Assembly: GCF_040396155.1 (NCBI RefSeq)
Contig: NZ_JBEBOY010000001.1
Span: forward strand, 203,418 to 267,417
DNA from: Tissierella praeacuta_A
GTDB taxonomy: Bacteria; Bacillota; Clostridia; Tissierellales; Tissierellaceae
DNA: 64,000 nucleotides
Direction of reading: 5' to 3'
This document shows, piece by piece, positions 1 to 7,766 of the stretch (positions are counted from its first letter, which is position 1; every line of letters begins with the position of its first letter). A program made the position numbers and the translations under genes. Under the pieces are notes generated by a model. The model was given only the letters and a program-made list of their open reading frames with translations. It searched no databases and was not told the origin of the DNA.

Positions 1-524
1 TATTCATCTGTTGTCCCTATGACTATCCTCTCTTGGGCTTTTGTCTTTCTATGACTTACCCAAGCATCTGTACCGCATTTTGCACATACTGCATGATGCT
101 TATATAGATAATCTGCAATAGGCATCAATTCTTTTACAATTTCAAAAGCTTGTCCAGTAAAATCCATGTCAAGTCCTGCTAATACAACAGTTATATCTTT
201 CTCTAAAAATTTATTTATTGCCTTTACTATCTCTTCTATATTTCCACCTAAAAATTGTACCTCATCTATGGCTATTACATTTGGATTATGTATTTTACAG
301 TATTCACAGATTTCAGATATATTATTTACCATTACTGCATTTAAGGTAGTATTATCATGGGTTCTTATTTCTGTTCTTGGATATCTAGTGTCTACTGATG
401 GTTTAAATGCCACTGTTCTGTATCCTGCTATATTAAATCTCTTTACATCTTTTTCTAAACTAGAGGTTTTTCCAGAAAACATAGACCCTGTATGTATGAT
501 TAATTTTCCTTTATATTGATGCAA
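1..524 (-). CDS. tdk: thymidine kinase, type II, 3' end beyond the window
   Basis: Phosphorylates thymidine to dTMP with ATP in the cytosolic pyrimidine salvage pathway. The N-terminus reads HQYKGKLIIHTGSMFSGKTS, a P-loop (GSMFSGKTS) close to the start as in all type II thymidine kinases, followed by a Walker-B-like VIAIDEVQF segment and the first half of the structural zinc site (CAKC). About 174 codons are present of a usual 190 or so; the last part with the second zinc pair lies outside the window. The start is a TTG at 522-524, 7 nt after a strong GGAGG at 531-538; no in-frame ATG fits. It is transcribed away from the ABC transporter genes. Family assignment is secure. Confidence 0.93.
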   Translation of the reverse strand, partial: MHQYKGKLIIHTGSMFSGKTSSLEKDVKRFNIAGYRTVAFKPSVDTRYPRTEIRTHDNTTLNAVMVNNISEICEYCKIHNPNVIAIDEVQFLGGNIEEIVKAINKFLEKDITVVLAGLDMDFTGQAFEIVKELMPIADYLYKHHAVCAKCGTDAWVSHRKTKAQERIVIGTTDE

Positions 525-667
525 AACAACTCCTCCTTTAAACTATTACTGAAATATTATACCACCTTTTATTGCTTTCCACAAAATTAATATTTTTTTG
601 TAATCTCACATATTTCCTCTATTTAGAATACAATAAAGTACTATATAATACTTTTGGGAGGGATACT

Positions 668-1447
668 ATGGCTGAAAACATTGTAGTTGAAATTAATAGT
701 ATCGGAATGACCTATCATACATTAGAAGGAGAAACTGAAGCTATTAAAGATATAAATTTAAATATATTAGAAGGTGAAATTGTTGGAATAGTTGGACCAA
801 GTGGATGTGGAAAATCTACATTACTTTCAATAATTGCTGGTCTTATTGAACCTACTAGTGGTAATGTACTAGTAAATGGTGAGAAAGTAAATAAATCCAA
901 TAGAAACATTGGTTATATGTTCCAGAAGGACCAATTATTAGAATGGAGAACTATCTTAGAAAATGTGGTGCTTGGATTAGAAATTCGAGGAAAATTACAT
1001 CATGATGACTATAAATTAGCAGAAGAACTGCTTAAAAACTATGGATTAGGTGAATTTATAGACAGCTATCCAAGTCAATTATCAGGAGGAATGAGACAAA
1101 GAGTAGCTCTTATTAGAACCCTTTTATTAGAACCTAATTTGCTTCTACTAGATGAACCTTTTTCTGCTCTAGATTATCAGACAAGACTTGCAATAGCAGA
1201 TGAGATTGGAATTATATTGAAAAAAGAAAGAAAAACTGGACTATTAGTAACTCACGATATCGCAGAAGCCATCAGCCTTTCAGATAGAGTAGTTATTCTT
1301 TCAAACAGGCCTTCTACTATAAAGGAAGTAATCGATATAAACTTAAGTTGCCCAGAGGGATGTCGAACTCCGCTTAAATGTAGAGAAGCTCCTGAGTTTA
1401 GATATTATTTTAATAAAATATGGAAGGAGTTGGACATCCATGTCTAA
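668..1447 (+). CDS. ABC importer ATP-binding subunit, nitrate/sulfonate/taurine type
   Basis: Cytoplasmic ATPase of a SsuB/TauB/ThiZ-type importer. Visible are Walker A (GPSGCGKST, residues 43-51), signature LSGGMRQR, Walker B LLLLDEPFSALD and the switch histidine in LLVTHD. The ATG at 668 was chosen over an in-frame ATG at 572 because GGGAGG lies 5 nt upstream and the extra 32 residues look like translated leader; a TATAAT at 644-649 supports a promoter just in front. The C-terminus has an unusual Cys-rich stretch (CPEGCRTPLKC). It overlaps the permease by 8 nt, so the two are co-translated. No periplasmic-type binding protein gene follows, so substrate is unknown. Confidence 0.92.
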   Translation: MAENIVVEINSIGMTYHTLEGETEAIKDINLNILEGEIVGIVGPSGCGKSTLLSIIAGLIEPTSGNVLVNGEKVNKSNRNIGYMFQKDQLLEWRTILENVVLGLEIRGKLHHDDYKLAEELLKNYGLGEFIDSYPSQLSGGMRQRVALIRTLLLEPNLLLLDEPFSALDYQTRLAIADEIGIILKKERKTGLLVTHDIAEAISLSDRVVILSNRPSTIKEVIDINLSCPEGCRTPLKCREAPEFRYYFNKIWKELDIHV

Positions 1448-2240
1448 TAAAAATATTTCTAAAGAACATGAAAATTATCTAATTAATATAAAGAGAAAAA
1501 AAAGAAATATATTTATAACTCAAATAAGTATTTTAATCTTGGGTCTTTGCCTTTGGGAAGTAGCTGCTCATTTTAAATGGATAGATACTTTTCTAACCAG
1601 TTATCCATCACAAATATGGAAACTATTTTTAATTTATACAAAGCAAGGAAATCTTTTCTATCATGTTGGAATTTCTGTATTTGAAACTATATTGGGATTT
1701 TTAGGTGGTATATTATTAGGTATAATCATTGCCATTGGACTTTGGTGGTCCGACTTCTGGGCTAAAGTATTGGATCCTTATCTAGTCATGCTAAATAGTT
1801 TACCTAAAACAGCCTTAGCACCTATTATCATTATTTGGGTTGGAGCAGGATATTCTGGCATAATTGTAACTGCTATTACTATTTCCATAGTAGTAACTAT
1901 AATGAATATGTTTGCAAGCTTTATGGCTGTTGATGAAGATAAAATCAGACTATTAACTACTTTTGGTGCTACTAAACTGCAAATCTTTCAGAAAGTAGTT
2001 CTTCCATCTTCTATACCAACTCTTATAAGCACATTAAAAATCAACATTGGATTATCTTGGGTTGGAGTAATTGTAGGAGAATTTTTAGTATCTAAAGCAG
2101 GTATTGGATACTTGATAGTCTATGGCGGTCAAGTATTTAAGCTAGATATTGTAATGATGAGCGTATTTATATTAGCCATTATATCTGCTTTAATGTATAA
2201 GATAATTGCTATTTTAGAAAATAAATTTGAAAGATGGTAA
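1440..2240 (+). CDS. ABC importer permease, SsuC/TauC type
   Basis: Integral membrane permease of about 266 residues with a hydrophilic lysine-rich N-terminus (residues 1-22) and around six hydrophobic segments. The cytoplasmic coupling loop is visible as LLTTFGATKLQIFQKVVLPSSIPTL in part (GAtk...P), the EAA motif of BPD_transp_1 proteins. It partners the upstream ATPase, with which it overlaps by 8 nt. Typical family members are encoded with an NMT1/THI5 or SsuA-like binding protein; here the gene is followed directly by a palindromic repeat and a convergent gene, so the binding protein is missing from this locus or supplied elsewhere. Confidence 0.9.
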   Translation: MSNKNISKEHENYLINIKRKKRNIFITQISILILGLCLWEVAAHFKWIDTFLTSYPSQIWKLFLIYTKQGNLFYHVGISVFETILGFLGGILLGIIIAIGLWWSDFWAKVLDPYLVMLNSLPKTALAPIIIIWVGAGYSGIIVTAITISIVVTIMNMFASFMAVDEDKIRLLTTFGATKLQIFQKVVLPSSIPTLISTLKINIGLSWVGVIVGEFLVSKAGIGYLIVYGGQVFKLDIVMMSVFILAIISALMYKIIAILENKFERW

Positions 2241-2246
2241 ATTGAA

Positions 2247-2293
2247 AAATAAGTATCATTTTTGGTGCCAGGCACCAAAAATGATACTTATTT
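2247..2293. repeat. 47-bp perfect palindrome, copy 1, between convergent genes
   Basis: Two 23-bp arms around a single A at 2270, with core TGGTGCCAGGCACCA flanked by TATCATTTT/AAAATGATA and AAATAAG/CTTATTT. An identical 47-bp copy lies at 24453-24499, and a related hairpin with the same TATCATTTTTG arm is at 4520-4563. It starts 6 nt after the permease stop and lies 3' of the convergent cyclophilin unit, so it can act as a bidirectional terminator. Its exact duplication suggests a dispersed element rather than chance. Sharing of the GGTGCC core with REP-like elements is inference. Confidence 0.85.
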
Positions 2294-2347
2294 ACCTTGA
2301 TAGCTGAAAATAAATTCTTTTATAATACTTTCGATTTTTTCTTTCAT
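2288..2347 (-). CDS. 19-codon open frame ending inside the palindrome; possible truncated gene
   Basis: ATG at 2345-2347 is preceded by a good GGGGAG at 2351-2357 and follows the cyclophilin stop by 22 nt, so it would be translated from the same mRNA. It encodes 19 residues beginning MKEKIESIIKEF and ending SYQGK, an amphipathic helix-like sequence. The stop codon (2288-2290) is supplied by the palindromic repeat. This looks like the 5' remnant of a longer gene whose remainder was lost at the repeat. The function cannot be assigned from 19 residues. Confidence 0.35.
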   Translation of the reverse strand: MKEKIESIIKEFIFSYQGK

Positions 2348-2369
2348 GCTATCTCCCCTTTACAACCAA

Positions 2370-3101
2370 TTATTTATATTCTACTTTTCTTATCTCTACT
2401 TTCTCCATAACAACTGGTTTAGCTGGTCTATCATTTGCATCAACTTCTAAATCAGCAATTTTATCTACTACATCCATCCCTTCAAATACCTGACCAAATA
2501 CTGTATGTTTATAGTCTAACCATGGAGTTCCGCCTAGCTCTGCATAAGCATTCACTACATCCTCTGAAAATCCCGCTTCTTCTCCTGCTTTTCTCATTTG
2601 ATCTAAAAAATCTTCTTCTACAAATGGTCTTTGCACTATGAAAAATTGGCTTCCATTAGTTCCCGGTCCTGCATTTGCCATAGATAATGCTCCTCTAATA
2701 TTATGATAATCTTTAGCGAATTCATCTTCAAAAGGTTTTCCCCAAATACTTTCTCCACCCATACCAGTGCCCTTTGGATCTCCACCTTGAATCATAAAAT
2801 CCTTAATTATTCTATGGAATGTAACACCATTATAGTATCTATTTTGGGCATGGGTTTTAAAATTTTCTACTGCCTTTGGTGCTATGTCTGGAAAAAGTCT
2901 TATCTTTATTTCCCCATACTCTGTAATAATAGCAATAATTTCTTCTCCTTCTTGTGGCTGTTTTAGTTGTTCTAATGCCATATCATTTCCTCCTTCAATC
3001 TTTTCAATTTTTTCTACTTTCATTTTTTCACATCCCCCTGTAAACAAAATCAGAGAGATAGCTAATACTAATATTAAAATCTTAGTACTATTCCTATTCA
3101 T
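2370..3101 (-). CDS. cyclophilin-type peptidyl-prolyl isomerase, lipoprotein
   Basis: Extracytoplasmic proline isomerase that would help fold exported proteins. Residues 1-24 are a lipoprotein signal peptide with lipobox LFTGGC, so the mature protein is anchored through Cys24 to the outer face of the membrane. The cyclophilin domain follows from about residue 50, with FHRIIKDFMIQGGDP and NGSQFFI, which carry the catalytic Arg and the substrate-pocket Phe/Gln. There is an insert around residues 165-195 (FLDQMRKAGEEAGF...). 243 residues. The start ATG is 8 nt from GGGG. It is followed by a 19-codon frame and converges on the ABC permease. Confidence 0.93.
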   Translation of the reverse strand: MNRNSTKILILVLAISLILFTGGCEKMKVEKIEKIEGGNDMALEQLKQPQEGEEIIAIITEYGEIKIRLFPDIAPKAVENFKTHAQNRYYNGVTFHRIIKDFMIQGGDPKGTGMGGESIWGKPFEDEFAKDYHNIRGALSMANAGPGTNGSQFFIVQRPFVEEDFLDQMRKAGEEAGFSEDVVNAYAELGGTPWLDYKHTVFGQVFEGMDVVDKIADLEVDANDRPAKPVVMEKVEIRKVEYK

Positions 3102-3154
3102 TTTTTCATCCCCAGTTCTTCAATCATTTTAGCTGTATATTATACTAATTATAA

Positions 3155-3850
3155 CTAAAAATCAATATAATTATTATTGGGTATAATGTTTCCCCCGAAA
3201 CTAACACTAATAACACCATGAATCTGATAAATCTCTTTATATAAAGTATTTATATTAAAATCATTAGGCGTTTTTATCAGAAATCGTATTTCCATAATTC
3301 CATTATCTTCATCATATTCACTATCGGCACTTAATATATTAATATCTTTAATAGAAATATAATATTTACCAAATAAGACTCCTATTTGACCAATAATTCC
3401 CGGTCTATTTGTAGCTACTATTTCAACTGCTCTATATCTTTTTTTCAATATCATCTTTTCAAATGGATCTAAACTCATTAGAGTTACAAGAACTATAGTC
3501 GTAGTAAATATAGCCCCTAAATAATATCCTGCACCCATTGCCAATCCAATACCAGCACAAACCCATAGGCTGGCAGCAGTAGTAAGTCCGCTAATATTGT
3601 TACCTGTTCTCATAATAGTTCCAGCACCAAGAAATCCTATTCCACTAACAACCTGTGCCGCCAATCTGGAAGGGTCCCCTAGTTGAAAACCATCAATGGA
3701 AACAAGCATAACTAATGTGGAGCCTAATGTAACTAATATATGAGTTCTAAGACCTGCTGGTCTATTATTGATTTCTCTTTCAGTTCCTATAAGTCCACCT
3801 ACTATAGCAGACAGTACTAGCCTCTTAACTATCTCCATTCTAGATATCAT
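3155..3850 (-). CDS. MgtC/SapB family membrane protein
   Basis: Inner-membrane protein of the MgtC/SapB family, whose members influence magnesium homeostasis and ATP synthase activity in other bacteria; the role here is unproven. Hydrophobic N-terminal half (about four to five helices) contains the family hallmarks GGLIGTEREINNRPAGLRTH and AAQVVSGIGFLGAGTI. From about residue 140 a soluble ACT-like regulatory domain follows (VATNRPGIIGQIGVLFG). 231 residues. Start ATG lies 7 nt after AAGGGG; an internal ATG five codons later is possible. The divergent neighbour is the DUF1667 gene. Confidence 0.9.
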   Translation of the reverse strand: MISRMEIVKRLVLSAIVGGLIGTEREINNRPAGLRTHILVTLGSTLVMLVSIDGFQLGDPSRLAAQVVSGIGFLGAGTIMRTGNNISGLTTAASLWVCAGIGLAMGAGYYLGAIFTTTIVLVTLMSLDPFEKMILKKRYRAVEIVATNRPGIIGQIGVLFGKYYISIKDINILSADSEYDEDNGIMEIRFLIKTPNDFNINTLYKEIYQIHGVISVSFGGNIIPNNNYIDF

Positions 3851-4012
3851 AAAAAAACCCCTTATATAGTATAATCCAATACATTAATTCTCCATACTCA
3901 GTGTTATATACATATATCATATTATATACAGATACCTATCTTTATATCTACACTTTATTATAAGGAATTGTAAATTTTATGAAAGAATCATTTACTAAAA
4001 AATAATTGCTAT

Positions 4013-4042
4013 TTTACACCTTAATTTCTAAAATGGTATAAT
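4013..4042 (+). promoter_or_regulatory. candidate sigma-A promoter for the DUF1667 gene
   Basis: TTTACA (4013-4018), 18-bp spacer, then TATAAT (4037-4042) with an extended -10 TG at 4034-4035. It lies in the 292-bp gap between the divergent MgtC and DUF1667 genes and would leave a leader of about 95 nt. Nothing else distinctive is visible in this gap. Confidence 0.5.
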
Positions 4043-4142
4043 ATATTTGAAAGATATCTTTACATGAAAGTTGATTTTTAAAAGTATAGAACATCTTATG
4101 CTTAAATTAGTCTTATGTTAATTTATTATGGAGGTCTTATTT

Positions 4143-4514
4143 ATGAATATAATTGAAAAAAAATGTAGGGTATGTGCTGTAGGTTGCAATCTTAAAATTA
4201 TTAAAGATGATTCTTTAACTCAACAGTATTCAGTTGAAGGGAATAGATGTAATAGAGGTAAAGAATATGGTATTAAAGAAATCTTAGAACCTTCAAGGAT
4301 TATTACATCTAGAGTACTCTTAAAAAGTGGTCCTATGAGTAGATTGCCAGTTAAAACAAATGGAGTTATTCCTGAAAATTTAGTCGATGAATGTATGGAA
4401 ATAATCAAAATCACAGAAGTATCTGCACCTATAGAAAAAGGAGATATAATAATAAAAAACATATTAGATACTGGTATTGATGTAATTGCTGCTAGAAAAG
4501 TAAATCGTTTATAA
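4143..4514 (+). CDS. DUF1667 family cysteine-cluster protein
   Basis: Small protein (123 residues) with an N-terminal cysteine pattern CRVCAVGC plus a fourth Cys in GNRCNRGKEYG, then PSRIITSRV and SRLPVKTNGVIP, all hallmarks of DUF1667. The cysteines probably hold an Fe-S cluster or metal (inference from spacing). Relatives are usually encoded beside FAD-dependent dehydrogenases of the GlpA type; here the gene stands alone, which is unusual. The ATG at 4143 was chosen over an in-frame ATG at 4128 because GGAGG at 4130-4134 would otherwise lie inside the coding region. A strong hairpin follows the stop. Confidence 0.85.
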   Translation: MNIIEKKCRVCAVGCNLKIIKDDSLTQQYSVEGNRCNRGKEYGIKEILEPSRIITSRVLLKSGPMSRLPVKTNGVIPENLVDECMEIIKITEVSAPIEKGDIIIKNILDTGIDVIAARKVNRL

Positions 4515-4519
4515 TATTT

Positions 4520-4563
4520 AATAACTATCATTTTTGATAGTTAAATCAAAAATGATAGTTATT
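4520..4563. terminator. bidirectional hairpin between convergent genes, related to the 47-bp palindrome
   Basis: Perfect 19-bp arms (4520-4538 and 4545-4563) with a 6-nt loop. The arm contains CTATCATTTTTG, nearly the same as the GTATCATTTTTG arm of the 47-bp palindromes at 2247 and 24453, but the GGTGCC core is absent. It sits 6 nt after the DUF1667 stop, and the MATE stop codon is inside its right arm, so it can terminate both transcripts. Confidence 0.8.
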
Positions 4564-5911
4564 TCTTATAACTTCCTCTTTTCAGCATACCTACAAATAA
4601 AGAGGTTAAAATAATCCCCTTAAGTATAGTACTAATACTCATACTCCACCATACTCCTGACATTTCTAATACTGTTTTTGATAATATTAGAGCCCCAGGA
4701 ATCCTCAATAAATTTAATACAGCTCCTATTCCTGCTGGAATTTGTGTTTTACCTATACCATTAAATGCCCCTGCTGAAGCTATCTCAATAGTTATAAAGA
4801 ATTGAGAAAATCCTAAAATCCTTAAATATACTGTGCCAAGTGCTATTGCAGCAGAGTCCTCTGGGGTAAAGATTCTAAATATAGGCTGACCAGCAAATAT
4901 AAGTAATAGAGTTGCAAATATTCCTATAGTACCTACTATTTTAAGTCCTTTATAATATCCTTCTTCTACCCTATCATAATTTTTAGCACCATAATTTTGC
5001 CCTACAAATGCTGATATTGCAGTGGAAAATCCTTCTGCTGTCATCCAAGATATGGATTCTATTTGTGAACCTATAGATTGTACAGCTACTGGTATTGGTC
5101 CCCATTCAGCTAATATCTTAGTTAAAACCATAGATATAGATGCATGAACACCAGACTGTAAGAATGCTGGAAATCCTAATTTGAATATCTTTTTAATATA
5201 ATTTCTATTTGGTAATTTAAAAATATGCAAATTAGAAAATAGTACCTTATTTTTTCTTGATACTAATACATATATTAAAGTAACCACTATCTGAGCAGTT
5301 ATAGTGGCTAAAGCTGCCCCTTTTATACCCATTTCTGGAAACGGTCCAATTCCAAAAATTAGAGCTGGGTCCAGAAATATATTAGTGACTAATCCAATAG
5401 AATTTATCATAAAAGGTGTAACACTATTTCCTGATGCATTAAATATAGCAGAATAAATTGGATTAATAAAATGAAATATAAATCCACAGGCTATAATCGT
5501 TAAATAATCTACTGCCATTTTAATAGTTTCAGAATCTCCTAATTTAAAAAATCCTATTATCTTATGTCTAAATACTAGTAAAAGCAATGAATACATAATT
5601 CCTATAAATATATCTAATTTTATAGCATTAGAAATATATTCCTTTGCATCTTCCATATCTTCTCTTCCATAAGCTTGGGATACCCCTACACTTACTCCTA
5701 TGGAAGAAATCAACACCAATGCCATACCAAACCACATAAAGAATCCAACAGTACCTGCTCCAGCTACAGCCTTAGTACTAAGTCTGCCTAGCCACATCAT
5801 ATCTGTTAAATTATACATCATCTGAATGAAGGATGTTCCCATAATAGGCAGCGCTAGTTTAGTAAGAGTACTAGAAATCTTTCCTTCTGTTAAATTAACG
5901 TTTCTGTCCAT
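4559..5911 (-). CDS. MATE family multidrug/cation efflux protein
   Basis: Twelve-helix membrane antiporter of the MATE (NorM/DinF) family, expected to export drugs or metabolites using an ion gradient; substrate unknown. 450 residues, the usual length. Family features include N-terminal LTEGKISSTLTKLALPIMGTSF, the first-helix MMYNLTDMMWLGRLS, and the matching second-half segment LGFPAFLQSGVHASISMV, reflecting the internal duplication of the fold. Start ATG follows GAGGAG with 6 nt spacing. A good promoter (5954-5982) lies just upstream. Monocistronic, ending in a hairpin shared with the convergent DUF1667 gene. Confidence 0.93.
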   Translation of the reverse strand: MDRNVNLTEGKISSTLTKLALPIMGTSFIQMMYNLTDMMWLGRLSTKAVAGAGTVGFFMWFGMALVLISSIGVSVGVSQAYGREDMEDAKEYISNAIKLDIFIGIMYSLLLLVFRHKIIGFFKLGDSETIKMAVDYLTIIACGFIFHFINPIYSAIFNASGNSVTPFMINSIGLVTNIFLDPALIFGIGPFPEMGIKGAALATITAQIVVTLIYVLVSRKNKVLFSNLHIFKLPNRNYIKKIFKLGFPAFLQSGVHASISMVLTKILAEWGPIPVAVQSIGSQIESISWMTAEGFSTAISAFVGQNYGAKNYDRVEEGYYKGLKIVGTIGIFATLLLIFAGQPIFRIFTPEDSAAIALGTVYLRILGFSQFFITIEIASAGAFNGIGKTQIPAGIGAVLNLLRIPGALILSKTVLEMSGVWWSMSISTILKGIILTSLFVGMLKRGSYKK

Positions 5912-5953
5912 ATAATTCTCCTCTAGTTGATTTATATTTGGCGACTCTAAATA

Positions 5954-5982
5954 ATTTTACATTAAATTTAAGGATTATTCAA
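5954..5982 (-). promoter_or_regulatory. candidate sigma-A promoter for the MATE gene
   Basis: On the minus strand TTGAAT (5982-5977), exactly 17 bp, then TAAAAT (5959-5954), about 43 bp before the MATE start. The 250-bp gap 5912-6161 shows no other gene or clear structured leader. Confidence 0.6.
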
Positions 5983-6161
5983 GATAATTAAATATCTCTA
6001 TAAAAACTCTTATATTTAATTATTCAGTCACCATATCGCTTATTTATGTCTCTCTTTTAAAGCCTGAATATTGCAGTCAATATAGTAATTATAATATTAT
6101 TTTTCTTTACAGAATCAATTTCAATGATTTAAGCTATGCTTTTTTTATAAATAGGTTGCTT

Positions 6162-6962
6162 TTAACTTCCTGTAGAAGTATAGTGCCTTACTCCAAATCT
6201 CCAAATAATTAGGGAAAATACAAAAAACAAAAATCCACATATAGGGGAAATCCATCCGAGCCATGAAGGATAGTTAAGGGAATCAACTTTTCCTAATATG
6301 CTCATAGCTGGAAAATAATTAACTGTAGCTAATGGTATAATATATATAAGAATTTTTCTAAACCAAGGCTTATATATGGAAATAGGGTATTGTGCTGCCT
6401 GTACTCCTCCATAGGTAAAGGAGTTTACTATTTCCAGACTCTGTATGGACCAGAAGGATAAAGTAGCTTGTAATACTATAAGACCTGAAAATAAAAAGTT
6501 TCCTCCAAGAATTGCCCCAACTAATAATAGAGTCTTTCCTAATGTCCATTTTATATTTAGTTTAAATATTGCCCATATAAGAACTACAAGACCTTGAATA
6601 AATCTACCTATTCTCATTATCTGAAAATCATGTCCTAGAATTTGTAATACTGTAGACCTTGGCCTAAGTAATATCCTGTCAAAATCTCCTGATCTAACTA
6701 ATCTAGGAAAAACATCAAATCCCCTAGTCCAACCCTCCGTAATGGAAAAAGCAATATGGACTATTCCATAGAATAAAGCAACTTCTTCAAATTTAAAACC
6801 TTTAATACTGCCAAATCTTTCAAACAACACCCATATGCCAAGGAATTCAATAAAGGTTATTAAAAAATGGCCTATGGACATCATAACAAAGGAAGCCTTG
6901 TATTGCAGCTGAGACTCTATATTTAATTTAATATATTTAAAATATAATTTTATACTGTCCAT
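6162..6962 (-). CDS. ABC-2 type transporter permease (second permease of three-gene unit)
   Basis: Membrane protein of 266 residues with about six hydrophobic segments and no catalytic motif, of the DUF990/ABC2_membrane_6-like group (the YadH-unlike, uncharacterised ABC-2 permeases that travel as ATPase plus two unequal permeases). Charged segment FVRSGDF-like (FPRLVRSGDFDRILLRP) matches the partner permease segment EIQELIRTGNVTYELIRP, showing that the two permeases are distant paralogues forming a heterodimer. GGGGGC precedes the ATG and the spacing to the upstream gene is 3 nt. Third gene of the operon. Exported substrate unknown. Confidence 0.87.
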   Translation of the reverse strand: MDSIKLYFKYIKLNIESQLQYKASFVMMSIGHFLITFIEFLGIWVLFERFGSIKGFKFEEVALFYGIVHIAFSITEGWTRGFDVFPRLVRSGDFDRILLRPRSTVLQILGHDFQIMRIGRFIQGLVVLIWAIFKLNIKWTLGKTLLLVGAILGGNFLFSGLIVLQATLSFWSIQSLEIVNSFTYGGVQAAQYPISIYKPWFRKILIYIIPLATVNYFPAMSILGKVDSLNYPSWLGWISPICGFLFFVFSLIIWRFGVRHYTSTGS

Positions 6963-6965
6963 GCC

Positions 6966-7766
6966 CTAGCCCCCTTGTACTATTAAGTTTTTTATTTTTT
7001 TATTTAAAATCCATTGACCTAATACATATAGGACTAATGCCCAAAAACACTGAAACCCAAAATATCTAAATAATTTAGAAAAATGAATTTCTCCAGTAAA
7101 AAATCTAGCCGGAATATCTACTAATCCACCAAAGGGTAGATAATTTAATATTTGTTTCAGCTTATCTGGAAATAATGGTAAAGGTACTACCATCCCAGAG
7201 CATATTGTAACGATAGTAGCTAATAATCTTTGTATGCCATCCCCTGATATGGAATAAAGAGTAGTCATATTAATTATATTAGTTATAGTACAGGAAATCA
7301 TAAGAGCTCCAAAAGTAGTTACTATCCATCCTATAATGGCTAAAATATTTGGTGGCAATCCCATTCTATAATCCTTTGGCAGTAATGAAGCAACAATAAA
7401 TAAAGGAATGGATTTAATCAAAGTTGGTGCAGTTCGTAAAGCAAAGGCTCTTGCAAACCAATAATTATATAAATTCATAGGTCTAATAAGTTCATAAGTC
7501 ACATTTCCTGTCCTTATTAGTTCTTGTATTTCAGTATCCCCATTCCAAGGTAACATTCCAAGCATAGCTTGACCAATCCATATATAAGTAACAGCTGACC
7601 CGTAATTAATAGGCATCTCTCCACTTGAGGAATTATAAAACCCGTATAGTACCATAACCATAATCATCCCAAAGAAAAATTGAGTAACCATACCTGCTAT
7701 AGCAGCAATTCTATATTGTAATAATAAATTAAATCTGATTTTTATAATAGATAAGAATGCCTTCAT
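6966..7766 (-). CDS. ABC-2 type transporter permease (first permease)
   Basis: 266-residue membrane protein with about six helices. It contains IQELIRTGNVTYELIRPMN, the conserved cytoplasmic loop also present in the downstream permease, and PLPLFPDKLKQILNYLPFGGLVDIP, typical of this ABC-2 subfamily. The ATG overlaps the ATPase stop by 4 nt (ATGA), so translation is coupled. With its partner it should form the channel of an exporter energised by the upstream ATPase. Function of the family is largely unknown; drug, lipid or polymer export are all possible. Confidence 0.87.
   Translation of the reverse strand: MKAFLSIIKIRFNLLLQYRIAAIAGMVTQFFFGMIMVMVLYGFYNSSSGEMPINYGSAVTYIWIGQAMLGMLPWNGDTEIQELIRTGNVTYELIRPMNLYNYWFARAFALRTAPTLIKSIPLFIVASLLPKDYRMGLPPNILAIIGWIVTTFGALMISCTITNIINMTTLYSISGDGIQRLLATIVTICSGMVVPLPLFPDKLKQILNYLPFGGLVDIPARFFTGEIHFSKLFRYFGFQCFWALVLYVLGQWILNKKIKNLIVQGG

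Noticed and set aside
166..519. Plus-strand frame of 117 codons at the left edge
   Set aside because: Complement of thymidine kinase, whose P-loop and zinc motif are clear on the minus strand.
2247..2293. Insertion-sequence terminal repeat
   Set aside because: No transposase or paired inverted end nearby; the element is a complete short palindrome at both sites.
5912..6161. Riboswitch leader for the MATE gene
   Set aside because: No conserved core (such as guanidine or other known aptamers) could be recognised, and the promoter lies only about 43 bp from the start codon, too short for a full aptamer.
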